Shown: piece by piece, positions 31,937-45,086 of the stretch
Numbering within the stretch: the stretch's first letter is position 1
Layout: every line of letters starts with the position of its first letter
Origin: Cryptomeria japonica
Lineage: Eukaryota > Streptophyta > Pinopsida > Cupressales > Cupressaceae
DNA: 64,000 nucleotides
Assembly (NCBI RefSeq): GCF_030272615.1
Contig: NC_081414.1
Span: 812,609,069-812,673,068 of the forward strand
Reading direction: 5' to 3'
Program-made: the position numbers and the translations under genes
The notes under the pieces: model-generated
Databases searched by the model: none
What the model saw: the letters and a program-made list of their open reading frames with translations, nothing else
What the model was told of the DNA's origin: nothing

Positions 31937-33037
31937 TCATATGGTGTCTTTAAAGTTCCTTTCTTCAGTTGTAGTCAGTTCAGGGTGTAAACTATTGTGC
32001 TTATTGCTTCTCTCCAAAAATGTTTGTGGCACTTTCTTTTCAATCATCAGGGTTCTGACACAATCCACAATAGATATGTTTCTTCTCTCAGCTATCCCAT
32101 TTTGTTGTGGAGTTCTTGGTGCAGAGACTTGTCTTTTTATACCATGATTATTGTAGAATAAGTTGAACTCATCAGATGTGAACTCTCCTCCTCCATCTGA
32201 TCTAAGACATTTCAGTTGTCTTCCTATTTCATTTTCAACTCTTGCCTTGTACCATTTAAACATTTGAAAAGCTTCTGATTTTTCTTTTAAAAACATTACT
32301 GACATCATCCTTGAGTAATCATCCACAAATAATATGAAATATTTATCACCATAATGACTTTGAACTTTCATAGGACCACAAAGATCAGTGTGCACAAGAT
32401 CTAAAATTCCCTTAGAAGTGTAGGACTTACTTGTAAAGCTTGATCTTGTCATCTTACCCATCTGGCATCCTCGGCACATAGCATTCTCAAGTTTTTCAAG
32501 ACTCGATAGACCTCTTACTCGGTGCTTCGTGCTTATTTTGATCAGATTATCCAAATTTACATGACACAACCTTTTATGCCATAACCAGGTATCATCTATC
32601 TTTGCATATAGACACTTGTTCTGAGTTGAGTCAAGGTGAAATGTGTTACCTTTTGTTTGTGTCCTGGTAGCAGCTAACTTTCCATGCTTGTCATGAACTT
32701 TGACAATTCCTTTCTGAAATTCTATTCGGTATTCTGTATTGTTTAGTTGTGCTACACTCAACAAATTGTATTTCAAACCTTCAACCCAATAAACATCATT
32801 GCATCTTGCATTGTCAAGAAGTGTTATAGATCCTTTACCTTTTACCAGACATGGTGCATCATTACCAAATCTTACATAGCCTCCATCACAATCTTCTAAT
32901 GTAGGAAATTTGTGTTTATCACCTGTCATGTGATGTGAGCATCCACTATCTATGATCCAAGATTGATTAGTATTTATGTGAGATATTAGGGATTTTTCTT
33001 CATACCTTTCTTCATCTGATCCATCTTTGATAGCCAC
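31937..33037 (-). CDS. Copia protease end, GAG-pre-integrase and integrase core
   Basis: 366 codons. The protease active site is D30-S31-G32 (WIIDSGCSHHMTGD). GAG-pre-integrase zinc residues are H154, H159, C188 and C191. The integrase DDE triad is D218 (VHTDLCGPM), D281 (LRSDGGGEF) and E317 (QQNGIAERRN). The frame shifts after LIEKK..., near 32020, into non-homologous residues and stops at 31937. It is continuous in frame with gag upstream, apart from a stop at 33173. Confidence 0.92.
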   Translation of the reverse strand: MAIKDGSDEERYEEKSLISHINTNQSWIIDSGCSHHMTGDKHKFPTLEDCDGGYVRFGNDAPCLVKGKGSITLLDNARCNDVYWVEGLKYNLLSVAQLNNTEYRIEFQKGIVKVHDKHGKLAATRTQTKGNTFHLDSTQNKCLYAKIDDTWLWHKRLCHVNLDNLIKISTKHRVRGLSSLEKLENAMCRGCQMGKMTRSSFTSKSYTSKGILDLVHTDLCGPMKVQSHYGDKYFILFVDDYSRMMSVMFLKEKSEAFQMFKWYKARVENEIGRQLKCLRSDGGGEFTSDEFNLFYNNHGIKRQVSAPRTPQQNGIAERRNISIVDCVRTLMIEKKVPQTFLERSNKHNSLHPELTTTEERNFKDTI

Positions 33038-33172
33038 ATAAACTACTTCCTCTATATCAGTTTCATCTGATTTATCATCATTTGAATCCTCATCAGCTAT
33101 TAGGCATGACTTTCTATCTCTTCTTCTGAAGTCTCGGTGTCCTCTGTAATGATTATCTTTCTGTCTGTCATC

Positions 33173-34110
33173 TCAGTAATCTCTCTTTTCAGTAGAATCT
33201 TTGTCAGGATGGATAGAAGCCATATGTCCTATCTTATCACAATTGAAACATTTCAAAGGTAGTTTTCCTTTATACTTACCTTTGCCTCTCGGTAACCTTC
33301 TAGCTAATAGTGCTTCAAACTCTTCTTGCTTTCTGATTTCCTCATACAGTTTGTGCACTTTTTCGATGTTCTTGTGAAATCTTTCACTTTCTCCACTATG
33401 ATCCCCTTTAGTGTACTTACTCATTCTATCATTGTAATCATTAGATTCACCAATATGAAAAGAACTAAATGCAGATTCAACTTTATTTACCGAAGACCCA
33501 CTGTTATCAAAGTTACTTAACTCAAATGCATGTAGCTTACCAATAGTAGCATCTAAAGAAACTGGCATATTGGGTACAGACCTCAATTCATTGATTACAG
33601 AGACTCAGATTGCATAAGCTGGTAGAAGGGTTCTTAACAACTTACTTGTTATATCCTTTTCTTCAATAGTTCCACCTGCTCCTTTGATTTGATTGACAAT
33701 CTCCTTTAGTCTTGTACTGTACTGGGTTTTCTCACCTTCATTCATCCTCATAGATTTAAGTTGTCCTCTTAGACTATCCACTTTTTCTCTTTGAACATGT
33801 TCTTCTCCACCATACACAAATATGAGCTTGTCCCACATTGCCTTTGCATCATTGTAGCCTTCTAGATCATTAAACTCTGAGTCAGTCAATGCAGATGTTA
33901 ATTCAATCATTGCTTGAATATGTTCTTGCTTTGCCTTTATCTCTTCCATTGTCAATGGATAGGTGCTCGGTGTAATGAAATCATTCTCCAAATAATATAC
34001 AGCATATTCTCCAACTCTTGATAGGTGCAGCTTCATCCTTTTCTGCGATGTAGAGAAACATGACTTGTTCAACTTCGGTGCATCCCTCTTGTAAATCTTT
34101 GGATCTTTGC
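33173..34110 (-). pseudogene. gag: Copia gag
   Basis: 34072-33605 carries the UBN2-type capsid (MWDKLIFVYGGEEHVQREK, LRGQLKSMRMNEGEKTQYS, SKLLRTLLPAY). After one in-frame stop, 33586-33173 has IEKVHKLYEEIRKQEEFEAL and a zinc knuckle altered at the last Cys (CFNCDKIGHMASIHP). The N-terminus near 34110 is degenerate, so the true start is uncertain. Confidence 0.85.
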
Positions 34111-34148
34111 CTCAAGTACCTTTAAAATTTTCTTTTCGGACTCCAAAG

Positions 34149-34160
34149 CTCTGATACCAA
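34149..34160 (-). promoter_or_regulatory. Copia primer-binding site (tRNA-Met type)
   Basis: On minus TGGTATCAGAGC follows the 5' LTR (last base 34162) directly. This is the standard complement to initiator tRNA-Met. Confidence 0.88.
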
Positions 34161-34161
34161 T

Positions 34162-35671
34162 TGATAGTTTTGATACTAAATGTTTAGTATAGATGCCAAG
34201 CTAATAAGATGAGAGGGGGGGAGTGAATCATACAAACTTAACCTTCAATAAAAACAACAGATTCAACCTCGGTAACATATACTTCAGTAATATACCAAAA
34301 TTGCTAAACATGCAAACACATAAGCATATAAACATCATAACACTCATAACACTAGATTTAACGTGGAAACCCAAATAGGGAAAAACCACTGTGGGATTTC
34401 GGACCCACTAAGAAATATACTCTTCTAGAGTATACTCGGTTAAAAGCAAATCCTGTTAAAGATTACAAACACATTGCTAGATGTGACCTAGTTAAGGGAT
34501 TTCCCTCAGATCTGTTAGGATCTTCACCTTGTTAGAAGCAACCTTGTTAAAGGATTTCAAACACTCAATCATAAGGTCACCTTGCTAGAGGGTTTTACAA
34601 ATAAGACTGTTAAGTCCACTTGGTTAAGAGATTTTCTGTCACTTTACAAAATAACAGTAATAAAAATCTATCTGCAACTTCAAATCTAAAAATGCTAAAG
34701 CAGATTCTTATTTGCTCAATACAATAGGACTTATCTTATCTATCTACTGGGCTTTATACTCTTCTATTCAAACAGGTCTTCAAGCTTTTATGCTCGGTAA
34801 TCACTATGTGGCAGCTCTGTGCATACACTTGCCCGCATACATTGTTTATCAACAGTTCCTTATTTATAAACAACTTGTCAACCACTTAATCTCCTTTATC
34901 ACATATCCCATTATCAATCATAGCCATTAGATCTTCAAACTTGACCAGGTTCAATGTATCCTTCGATCTAAAAATGTTTTACCCCGCCTTGGAACTTGCA
35001 TACTTTTCTTGGACCTTGTGCTAGGGTATTGCAGTTCAATCTGAGTTGTAGATCTTCCTGCCAATCTTCCTTTTGCCATAGATTCTTTAACAAACTTCAT
35101 GCATGACATACCAATCATTTAATCATAGCTATCTCATCAGCTTCCTTCATTAATTAATGCTTTTATTCATTCAATGCATTTTGTTATTACTTGGTTGCAA
35201 CTCGATAAATACTAAACTTCACTCAGTAGACATTCTGCCTTCATTAATCGATAGGGATAACCTTAGGGTTTACCGACTAGGTTCGTTAGGGTTTACTGAC
35301 TAGGTTCTTTGCTCGGTAACATAGTATAGTATTAACCTTACAATCAATAACATATGTAGGATATCAAAACAATTTAAACATCATGATCTCATCATTGTTT
35401 AACTCAGTAATAGTTGCCCATTGAATAACTTATTCCTCCCCTTATTAATCACATTCTTTCTGTGTCTTTTACCGACATCTTTATACTCATCAAATCATAC
35501 TTCTTAAGATATGGAAACATCATAATGAATTAAAAAATCAATTTCTTCACATCAATGACAAAATAATAGTATTAAGACAGTAAACATCCTTAATTAGTTA
35601 TATCCATAATCATCAACAACCTTCTCAATATCCTTATTGAAATGCCAACAATCTTCCTTATCTGTTATAAT
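34162..35671 (-). repeat. Copia 5' LTR, last 7 bp missing
   Basis: It matches 28044-29530 throughout. A short duplication (GTTAGGGTTTACTGACTAG near 35285) makes it longer. Its right end stops at TTATAAT, where the other LTR continues GCCAACA. It is joined there directly to array sequence. Confidence 0.88.
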
Positions 35672-36336
35672 TGTAGCTTTGGCAACTCATGGTACCTCCC
35701 CTCAAAAAATTGGTACTCAAGGTAAGCACCTCCAACATGATCAGCCTTGTAAACACTCAACAAACCTGCATACAAAACATTAGGATAAACAAAAACAACA
35801 TTTTCATTGATTACACTATCATCTTGTTCCAGCAAACCCATTGAAATCTCTTCATATTTAAAATGCCATTCTCCTTGGCATGTCACCATAACCTCACCCA
35901 TCATCAAGGCTTCATCATGGGCCTTCTTCTTTGTTGCAACTAGCCTCTTCATAGGCCAAACTACCTTCTTGTGCACCCTCAAGTGCCAACTCTTTGTTGT
36001 ACCCTCAAGGTTTTCCAATTTCAACTTCATTTGTGCTTCACTAGGTTCATCTTCCTTTGTCTTTTTCTCTAGTTCCTCTTTAAGCTCCCTCAATCTTGCT
36101 TCATTTGCTTCTAAAGCCCTTCTTAAACTTCTCAACTCATCTCATTTCTTTTCTTCTTTATCTCTCTTCGTTCTTTCTACTTCTTGTTTCCTCAACTCTT
36201 CTTCCTCTCTTTTCTTCTTTCCACCAAACATTAGTTTTTTCCACTTCTTGTAAGCACCTACTATCTCTTTCTTAGATTTTGTTAACTCCATCTTCACCCC
36301 TATATCCTAGACCTTTCGCTGGCTCTGATACCACTT
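35671..36336 (-). pseudogene. Array internal domain 0, truncated
   Basis: It lacks about 100 bp on the 3' side, where it is fused to the copia LTR. PBS TGGTATCAGAGCC is at 36321-36333 on minus. The readable frame 36135-35665 has LRRALEANEARLRELKEELE and lacks the nonsense codon typical of central copies (reads KKVVWPMKRLV). Confidence 0.85.
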
Positions 36337-37753
36337 TGATGTAGAGAAAAGGTGAACCTCACTTAAAAAAAATAGGAAATACTCCTATAACCCTTCAATG
36401 GGATCAACTTCGAGACCCAATACCCACACTCAAGACCTCTCAATGGTCAAAAACACATCAATTGTCCACCAAACTCCACATGCTTGCCAATATTAAAATA
36501 AACATATGCTAAAACATGGTGTCTTTGATCCTAAAGCACTTGGAAATCTACAAATTCAACACTAAGGACTCCTAAGGTCGCCTTTCAACCTTCAATGCTC
36601 TATTCATGTTACATCCTATCCATTTAACCCAACAAATACAACTCTTTGATTAAATAAAACCAAAACTACCTTCTTACTGCCCTCTTTGATAGACCCATAC
36701 TCAAAGTTCCATAACATTTTACATGGATCAAAACACCACAATCACTCCAGTGAGATTATGCAAAACATGATCCTTTACAACATATAAAAAATTAAGGATG
36801 ATCCAATGGTTTAGTACAGAGATATGGCCCTTGTATCAGACTGCATGTTTTTTGGGATTGTCTTTTCCAATCAAACCACCAACTTGCCTAGCTTCAACTT
36901 AAATGCACTTTCTCCTTGCAAACCTGGCCAAGAAATGAAATATATACACTGAACAAAGGAATTTTCACTTGACCTAAACCATCCATGGGATCCCAATCTT
37001 GGTTTAGTCAAGTGGATACATTTTCAAGCCACAAACCCTTGACAGGGTAGCAAACTGGCAAAAACTAAAAGATTTTATTTGATAAACCAAACTCAGTAAA
37101 AACCCTCACACAAAGAATGAAAAACCTTCATACAACCATGACACAAACTCCCATGAAAGAACATTATGGAAATAGTTCTCTGTACGGACTGTTACAATAA
37201 ATTTAGCTTAAAAAACATGAAAAATAGTCATATTTCATTAACTTCCTCTTGCTAATATAAATACAACCTTTTCAAATGATTAAATTTCATCTATTTACAA
37301 CCCTTAAGGCCTTCTAGGCCAAAATCCAACCTAAAACCAACTTATAACTAACTTATGACAACTTTTTGCATTCTTGACAACTTTTGACAACAAAAAGTTG
37401 CTCCAAAGTTGTCAAGTTTGACAAATATGTATGTCAACTTGCCAAACCTATATCTAAACCTTCTAAAACATTAAAATTGTCATTATATGACCTTATAAAC
37501 CTATTTTATCCACCTAAACACACTTCTACCCCAAAAACCCAATTTTAGCCTTTTCTAGGCCTAATTGCTCAAAATGGCAATTTTACACTTTTCGATCATT
37601 ACATTGCATTTGACTAGATTTTATGGTTCACATGGCCATGTTACATCACTTAAAGACCTTATAGGTCTTGTTTGTCTTCATTTTTCATCAAATCCTCCAT
37701 AGGGCCTATCAGTGACCCTGCTCCACCTTGTCTTCCTGGGTACTTCTGCACCA
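36337..37753 (-). repeat. Array LTR 1
   Basis: 1,417 bp. It is a diverged outer copy (e.g. CATTATGGAAATAGTTCTC where central copies have CAGTATAGAGATAGTTCTC). It contains the 11-bp inverted repeat 37374-37384 / 37405-37415. Confidence 0.9.
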
Positions 37754-38522
37754 TACTTCTAGGGATAAAAAGAATGCAAGGTCTCCTTGCATTGCTGCCT
37801 CCTCTTTCTAGTTTTCCAATTCGTTGAAACTTGCATTGTATTCCCTGCAAAAAATTGTACATGCTTTGGGAACTCATGGTACCTCCACTCAAAAAATTGG
37901 TACTCAAGGTAAGCACCTCCAACATGATCATCCTTGTAAACACTCAACAAACCTACATAAAAAAAATTAGGATAAACAAAAACATCTTTTTCATTGATTA
38001 CAATATCATCTTGTTCCAGCAAACCCATTGAAATCTCTTCATATTTAAAATGCCATTCTCCTTGGCATGTCACCATAACCTCACCCATCATCAAGGCTTC
38101 ATCATGGGCCTTCTTCTTTGTTGCAACTAGCCTCTTCATAGGCCAAACTACCTACTTGTGCACCCTCAAGTGCCAACTGTTTTCTGTACCCTCAAGGTTT
38201 TCCAATTTCAACATCATTTGTGCTTCCCTAAGTTCATCTTCCTTTGTCTTTTTCTCTAGTTCCTCTTTAAGCTCCCTCAATCTTGCTTCATTTGCTTCTA
38301 AAGCCCTTCTTAAACTTCTCAACTCATCTCGTTTCTTTTCTTCTTCATCTCTCTTCGTTCTTTCTACTTCTTGTTTCCTCAACTCTTCTTCCTCTCTTTT
38401 CTTCTTTCCACCAAACATTAGTTCTTTCCACTTCTTGTAAGCACCTACTATCTCTTTCTCAGATTTTGTTAACTCCACTTCACCCCTATATCCCAGACCT
38501 TTCGCTGGCTTCGATAACACTT
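37754..38522 (-). pseudogene. Array internal domain 1
   Basis: The PBS is mutated (plus strand CTTCGATAACA). The frame 38520-38152 and 38139-37759 is the coiled-coil protein with one stop between (TAG in the context HK-stop-VVWPMKRLV region). It does not carry the TAG shared by domains 2-7 at its exact position. Confidence 0.85.
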
Positions 38523-39940
38523 TGATGCGGAGAAAAGGTGAACCTCACTCAAATAAAATAGGAAATACTCCTATAACCCTTCAATGGGATCAACTCCGAG
38601 ACCCAACACCCATACTCAAGACCTCTCAATGGTCAAAAACACATTAGTTATCCACCAAACTCCACATGCTTGCCAATATTAAAATAGACATATGCTAAAA
38701 CATGGTGTCTTTGATCCTAAAGCACTTGGAAATCTACAAATTCAACACTAAGAACTCCTAAGCCCTTCTTTCAACCTTCAAGGCTCTAGTCATGTTACAT
38801 CCTATCCATTTAACCCAACAAATACAACTCTTTGATTAAATAAAAGCAAAACTACCTTCTTACTGCCCTCTTTGACAGACCCGTACTCAAAGTTCCAAAA
38901 CTTTTTACATGCATCAAAACACCACAATCACTCTAGTGAGATTATGCAAAACATGATCCTTTACAACATATAAAATATTAAGGATGATCCAACCGTTTAG
39001 TATGGAGATATGGCCCTTGTATCAGACTGCATGTTTTTTGGGACTGTCTTTTCCAATCAAACAACCAACTTGCCTAGCTTCAACTTAAATGCACTTTCTC
39101 CTTGCAAACCTGGCCAAGAAATGAAATGTATACACTAAAAAAAGGAATTTTCACTTGAACTAAACCATCCATGGGATCCCAATCTTGGTTTAGTCAAGTG
39201 GATACATTTTCAAGCCACAAACCCTTGACAAGGCAACAAACTGGCAAAAACTAATAGATTTTATTTGATAAACCAAAACTCAGTAAAAACCCTCACACAA
39301 AGAATGAAAAACCTTCATACAACCATGACACAAACTCCCATGAAAGAACAGTACGAAGATAGTTCTCTGTACGAACTGTTACAACAAATTTAGCTTAAAA
39401 AACATGAAAAACAGTCATATTTCATTAACTTCCTCTTGCTAATGCAAAGACAACCTCTTCAAATGATTCAATTTAATATATTTACAACCCTCAAGGCCTT
39501 CTAGGCTGAAATCCAACCTAAAACCAACTTATAACTAACTTATGACAACTTTTTGCATTCTTAACAACTTTTGACAACAAAAAGTTGCTCCAAAGTTGTC
39601 AAGTTTGACAAATATGTATGTCAACTTGCCAAACATATATCTTAACCTTCTAAAACATTAAAATTGTCATTATATGACCTTATCAACCTATTTTATCCAC
39701 CTAAACACAATTCTACCCCAAAAACCCAATTTTAGCCTTTTCTAGGCCTAATTGCTCAAAATGGCAACTTTACACTTTTTGATCATTACATTGCATTTCA
39801 CTACATTTTATGGCTCACATGGTCATGTTACATCACTTAAAGACCTTATAGGTCTTGTTTGTCTTCATTTTTCATCAAATCCTCCATAGGGCCTATGAGT
39901 GACCCTGTTCCACCTTTTCTTCCTGGGAGCTCCTGCACCA
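38523..39940 (-). repeat. Array LTR 2
   Basis: 1,418 bp; intermediate between outer and central types (AGTACGAAGATAGTTCTC). It ends TGGTGCAGGAGCTCCC on minus. Confidence 0.9.
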
Positions 39941-40710
39941 TACTCCCAGGGATAAAAAGAATGCAAGGTCTCCTTGCATGGTTGCCTCCTCTTTCTACTT
40001 TTCCAATTCATTGGAACCTGCATTGTATTCCTTACAAAAAATTGTACATGCTTTGGCAACTCATGGTACCTCCGCTCAAAAAATTGGTACTCAAGGTAAG
40101 CACCTCCAACATGATCATCCTTCTAAACAATCAACAAACCTACATACAAAACATTAGGATAAACAAAAACATGTTTTTCATTGATTACAATATCATCTTG
40201 TTCCAGAAAACCCATTGAAATCTCTTCATATTTAAAATGCCATTCTCCTTGCCATGTCACCGTAACCTCACCCATCATCAAGGCTTCATCATGGGCCTTC
40301 TTCTTTGTTGCAACTAGCCTCTTCACAGGCTAAACTACCTTCTTGTGCAACCTCAAGTGCCAACTCTTTGTTGTACCCTCAAGGTTTTCCAATTTCAACT
40401 TCATTTGTGCTTCCCTAAGTTCATCTTCCTTTGTCTTTTTCTCTAGTTCCTCTTTAAGCTCCCTCAATCTTGCTTCATTTGCTTCTAAAGCCCTTCTTAA
40501 ACTTCTCAACTCATCTCGTTTCTTTTCTTCTTCATCTCTCTTCTTTCTTTCTACTTCTTGTTTCCTCAACTGTTCTTCCTCTCTTTTCTTCTTTCCACTG
40601 AACATTAGTTCTTTCCACTTCTTGTAAGCACCTACTATCTCTTTCTTAGATTTTGTTAACTCCATCTTCACCCCTATATCCCAGACCTTTCACTGGCTCT
40701 GATACCACTT
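39941..40710 (-). pseudogene. Array internal domain 2
   Basis: Frame 40671-40330 and 40326-40123, then on after a further stop (40059-39865). It has the shared TAG in KKVV-stop-PVKRLV (plus strand GGCTAAACTACC). PBS at 40696-40707. Confidence 0.87.
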
Positions 40711-42128
40711 TGATGCAGAGAAAAGGTGAACCTCACTCAAACAAAATAGGAAATACTCCGATAACCCTTCAACGGGATCAACTTCAAGACCCAACACACA
40801 CACTCAAGACCTCTCAATGGTCAAAAACACATCAGTTATCCACCAAACTCCACATGCTTACCAATATTAAAATAGACATATGCTAAAACATGGTGTCTTT
40901 GATCCTAAAGCACTTGGAAATCTACAAATTCAACACTAAGGACTCATAAGGCCTTCTTTCAACCTTCAAGGCTCTAGTCATGTTACATCCTATCCATTTA
41001 ACCCAACAAATACAACTCTTTGATTAAATAAAACCAAAACTACCTTCTTACTGCCCTCTTTGATAGACCCGTACTCAAAGTTCCATAACTTTTTACATGG
41101 ATCAAAACACCACAATCACTCCAGTGAGATTATGCAAAACATGATCTTTTACAACATATAAAAAATTAAGGATGATCCAACCGTTTAGTACGGAGATATG
41201 GCCCTTGTATCAGACTGCATGTTTTTTGGGACTGTCTTTTCCAATCAAACAACCAACTTGCCTAGCTTCAACTTAAATGCACTTTCTCCTTGCAAACCTA
41301 GCCAAGAAATGAAATGTATACACTGAAAAAAGGAATTTTCACTTGAACTAAACCATCCATGGGATCCCAATCTTGGTTTAGTCAAGTGGTTACATTTTCA
41401 AGCCACAAACCCTTGACAAGGCAACGAACTGGCAAAAACTAAAAGATTTTATTTGATAAACCAAAACTCAGTAAAAACCCTCACACAAAGAATGAAAAAC
41501 CTTCATACAACCATGACACAAACTCCCATGAAAGACCAGTATAGAGATAGTTCTCTGTACGAACTGTTACAACAAATTTAGCTTAAAAAACATGAAAAAC
41601 AGTCATATTTCATTAACTTCCTCTTGCTAATACAAAGCCAACCTATTCAAATGATTCTATTTAATATATTTACAACCCTCAAGGCCTTCTAGGCTGAAAT
41701 CCAACCTAAAACCAACTTATAACTAACTTATGACAACTTTTTGCATTCTTGACAACTTTTGACAACAAAAAGTTGCTCCAAAGTTGTCAAGTTTGACAAA
41801 TATGTATGTCAACTTGCCAAACCTATACTTAAACCTTCTAAAACATTAAAATTGTCATTATATGACCTTATCAACCTATTTTATCCACCTAAACACACTT
41901 CTACCCCAAAAACCCAACTTTAGCCTTTTCTAGGCCTAATTGCTCAAAATGGCAACTTTACACTTTTTGATCATTACATTGCATTTCACTACATTTTATG
42001 GCTCACATGGCCATGTTACATCACTTAAAGACCTTATAGGTCTTGTTTGTCTTCATTTTTCATCAAATCCTCCATAGGGCCTATGAGTGACCTTGTTCCA
42101 CCTTTTCTTCCTGGGAGCTCCTGCACCA
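40711..42128 (-). repeat. Array LTR 3
   Basis: 1,418 bp, central type, nearly identical to LTRs 4-7. Confidence 0.92.
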
Positions 42129-42898
42129 TACTCCCAGGGATAAAAAGAATGCAAGGTCTCCTTGCATGGTTGCCTCCTCTTTCTGGTTTTCCAATTCATT
42201 GGAACCTACATTGTATTCCTTACAAAAAATTGTACATGCTTTGGCAACTCATGGTACCTCCGCTCAAAAAATTGGTACTCAAGGTAAGCACCTCCAACAT
42301 GATCATCCTTGTAAACAATTAACAAACCTACATACAAAACATTAGGATAAACAAAAACATGTTTTTCATTGATTACAATATCATCTTGTTCCAGAAAACC
42401 CATTGAAATCTCTTCATATTTAAAATGCCATTCTCCTTGCCATGTCACCGTAACCTCACCCATCATCAAGGCTTCATCATGGGCCTTCTTCTTTGTTGCA
42501 ACTAGCCTCTTCACAGGCTAAACTACCTTCTTGTGCACCCTCAAGTGCCAACTCTTTGTTGTACCCTCAAGGTTTTCCAATTTCAACTTCATTTGTGCTT
42601 CCCTAAGTTCATCTTCCTTTGTCTTTTTCTCTAGTTCCTCTTTAAGCTCCCTCAATCTTGCTTCATTTGCTTCTAAAGCCCTTCTTAAACTTCTCAACTC
42701 ATCTCGTTTCTTTTCTTCTTCATCTCTCTTCTTTCTTTCTACTTCTTGTTTCCTCAACTGTTCTTCCTCTCTTTTCTTCTTTCCACTGAACATTAGTTCT
42801 TTCCACTTCTTGTAAGCACCTACTATCTCTTTCTTAGATTTTGTTAACTCCATCTTCACCCCTATATCCCAGACCTTTCACTGGCTCTGATACCACTT
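42129..42898 (-). pseudogene. Array internal domain 3
   Basis: Frame 42859-42518 and 42514-42206, with the shared TAG between. A further stop (TAG instead of CAG, near 42206) follows RNTM. PBS at 42884-42895. Confidence 0.87.
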
Positions 42899-44315
42899 TG
42901 ATGCAGAGAAAAGGTGAACCTCACTCAAACAAAATAGGAAATACTCCGATAACCCTTCAACGGGATCAACTTCAAGACCCAACACACACACTCAAGACCT
43001 CTCAATGGTCAAAAACACATCAGTTATCCACCAAACTCCACATGCTTGCCAATATTAAAATAGACATATGCTAAAACATGGTGTCTTTGATCCTAAAGCA
43101 CTTGGAAATCTACAAATTCAACACTAAGGACTCCTAAGGCCTTATTTCAACCTTCAAGGCTCTAGTCATGTTGCATCCTATCCATTTAACCCAACAAATA
43201 CAACTCTTTGATTAAATAAAACCAAAACTACCTTCTTACTGCCCTCTTTGATAGACCCGTACTCAAAGTTCCATAACTTTTTACATGGATCAAAACACCA
43301 CAATCACTCCAGTGAGATTATGCAAAACATGATCTTTTACAACATATAAAAAATTAAGGATGATCCAACCGTTTAGTACGGAGATATGGCCCTTGTATCA
43401 GACTGCATGTTTTTTGGGACTGTCTTTTCCAATCAAACAACCAACTTGCCTAGCTTCAACTTAAATGCACTTTCTCCTTGCAAACCTAGCCAAGAAATGA
43501 AATGTATACACTGAAAAAAGGAATTTTCACTTGAACTAAACCATCCATGGGATCCCAATCTTGGTTTAGTCAAGTGGATACATTTTCAAGCCACAAACCC
43601 TTGACAAGGCAACGAACTGGCAAAAACTAAAAGATTTTATTTGATAAACCAAAACTCAGTAAAAACCCTCACACAAAGAATGAAAAACCTTCATACAACC
43701 ATGACACAAACTCCCATGAAAGAACAGTATAGAGATAGTTCTCTGTACGAACTGTTACAACAAATTTAGCTTAAAAAACATGAAAAACAGTCATATTTCA
43801 TTAACTTCCTCTTGCTAATACAAAGCCAACCTGTTCAAATGATTCAATTTAATATATTTACAACCCTCAAGGCCTTCTAGGCTGAAATCCAACCTAAAAC
43901 CAACTTATAACTAACTTATGACAACTTTTTGCATTCTTGACAACTTTTGACAACAAAAAGTTGCTCCAAAGTTGTCAAGTTTGACAAATATGTATGTCAA
44001 CTTGCCAGACCTATATCTAAACCTTCTAAAACATTAAAATTGTCATTATATGACCTTATCAACCTATTTTATCCACCTAAACACACTTCTACCCCAAAAA
44101 CCCAACTTTAGCCTTTTCTAGGCCTAATTGCTCAAAATGGCAACTTTACACTTTTTGATCATTACATTGCATTTCACTACATTTTATGGCTCACATGGCC
44201 ATGTTACATCACTTAAAGACCTTATAGGTCTTGTTTGTCTTCATTTTTCATCAAATCCTCCATAGGGCCTATGAGTGACCTTGTTCCACCTTTTCTTCCT
44301 GGGAGCTCCTGCACC
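42899..44315 (-). repeat. Array LTR 4
   Basis: 1,417 bp, central type. Confidence 0.92.
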
Positions 44316-45086
44316 ATACTCCCAGGGATAAAAAGAATGCAAGGTCTCCTTGCATGGTTGCCTCCCCTTTCTGGTTTTCCAATTCATTGGAACCTGCATT
44401 GTATTCCTTACAAAAAATTGTACATGCTTTGGCAACTCATGGTACCTCCGCTCAAAAAATTGGTACTCAAGGTAAGCACCTCCAACATGATCATCCTTGT
44501 AAACAATTAACAAACCTACATACAAAACATTAGGATAAACAAAAACATGTTTTTCATTGATTACAATATCATCTTGTTCCAGAAAACCCATTGAAATCTC
44601 TTCATATTTAAAATGCCATTCTCCTTGCCATGTCACCGTAACCTCACCCATCATCAAGGCTTCATCATGGGCCTTCTTCTTTGTTGCAACTAGCCTCTTC
44701 ACAGGCTAAACTACCTTCTTGTGCAACCTCAAATGCCAACTCTTTGTTGTACCCTCAAGGTTTTCCAATTTCAACTTCATTTGTGCTTCCCTAAGTTCAT
44801 CTTCCTTTGTCTTTTTCTCTAGTTCCTCTTTAAGCTCCCTCAATCTTGCTTCATTTGCTTCTAAAGCCCTTCTTAAACTTCTCAACTCATCTCATTTCTT
44901 TTCTTCTTCATCTCTCTTCTTTCTTTCTACTTCTTGTTTCCTCACCTGTTCTTCCTCTCTTTTCTACTTTCCACTGAACATTAGTTCTTTCCACTTCTTG
45001 TAAGCACCTACTATTTCTTTCTTAGATTTTGTTAACTCCATCTTCACCCCTATATCCCAGACCTTTCACTAGCTCTGATACCACTT
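44316..45086 (-). pseudogene. Array internal domain 4
   Basis: The C-terminal frame 44702-44241 is open through the LTR border. The N-terminal half has extra stops (e.g. the plus-strand TTTTCTACTTTCC). The shared TAG is present. PBS at 45072-45083. Confidence 0.87.

Larger units (their letters stand above)
28044..35671 (-). mobile_element. Ty1/copia retrotransposon with both LTRs, minus strand
   Basis: The direct repeats 28044-29530 and 34162-35671 are the LTRs. Between them on minus lie a PBS, gag with zinc knuckle, protease, GAG-pre-integrase plus integrase, RT and RNase H. This is the copia order, integrase before RT. Several stops and at least three frameshifts (near 32020, 30375 and 30060) make it inactive. 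The right LTR lacks its last 7 bp where it meets the tandem array. No target-site duplication is visible. The lineage (Tork- or SIRE-like) was not resolved. Confidence 0.92.

Noticed and set aside
28038..35680. Target-site duplication for the copia element
   Set aside because: Left flank AAGAT has no direct match on the right. ATCTT near 35651 is only its reverse complement and lies inside the LTR.
42531..42815. 94-codon Ser/Phe-rich plus-strand frames repeated in every array unit
   Set aside because: They are exact complements of the Lys/Glu/Arg-rich coiled coil on minus; the Ser/Phe/Leu composition is what antisense of such codons gives.
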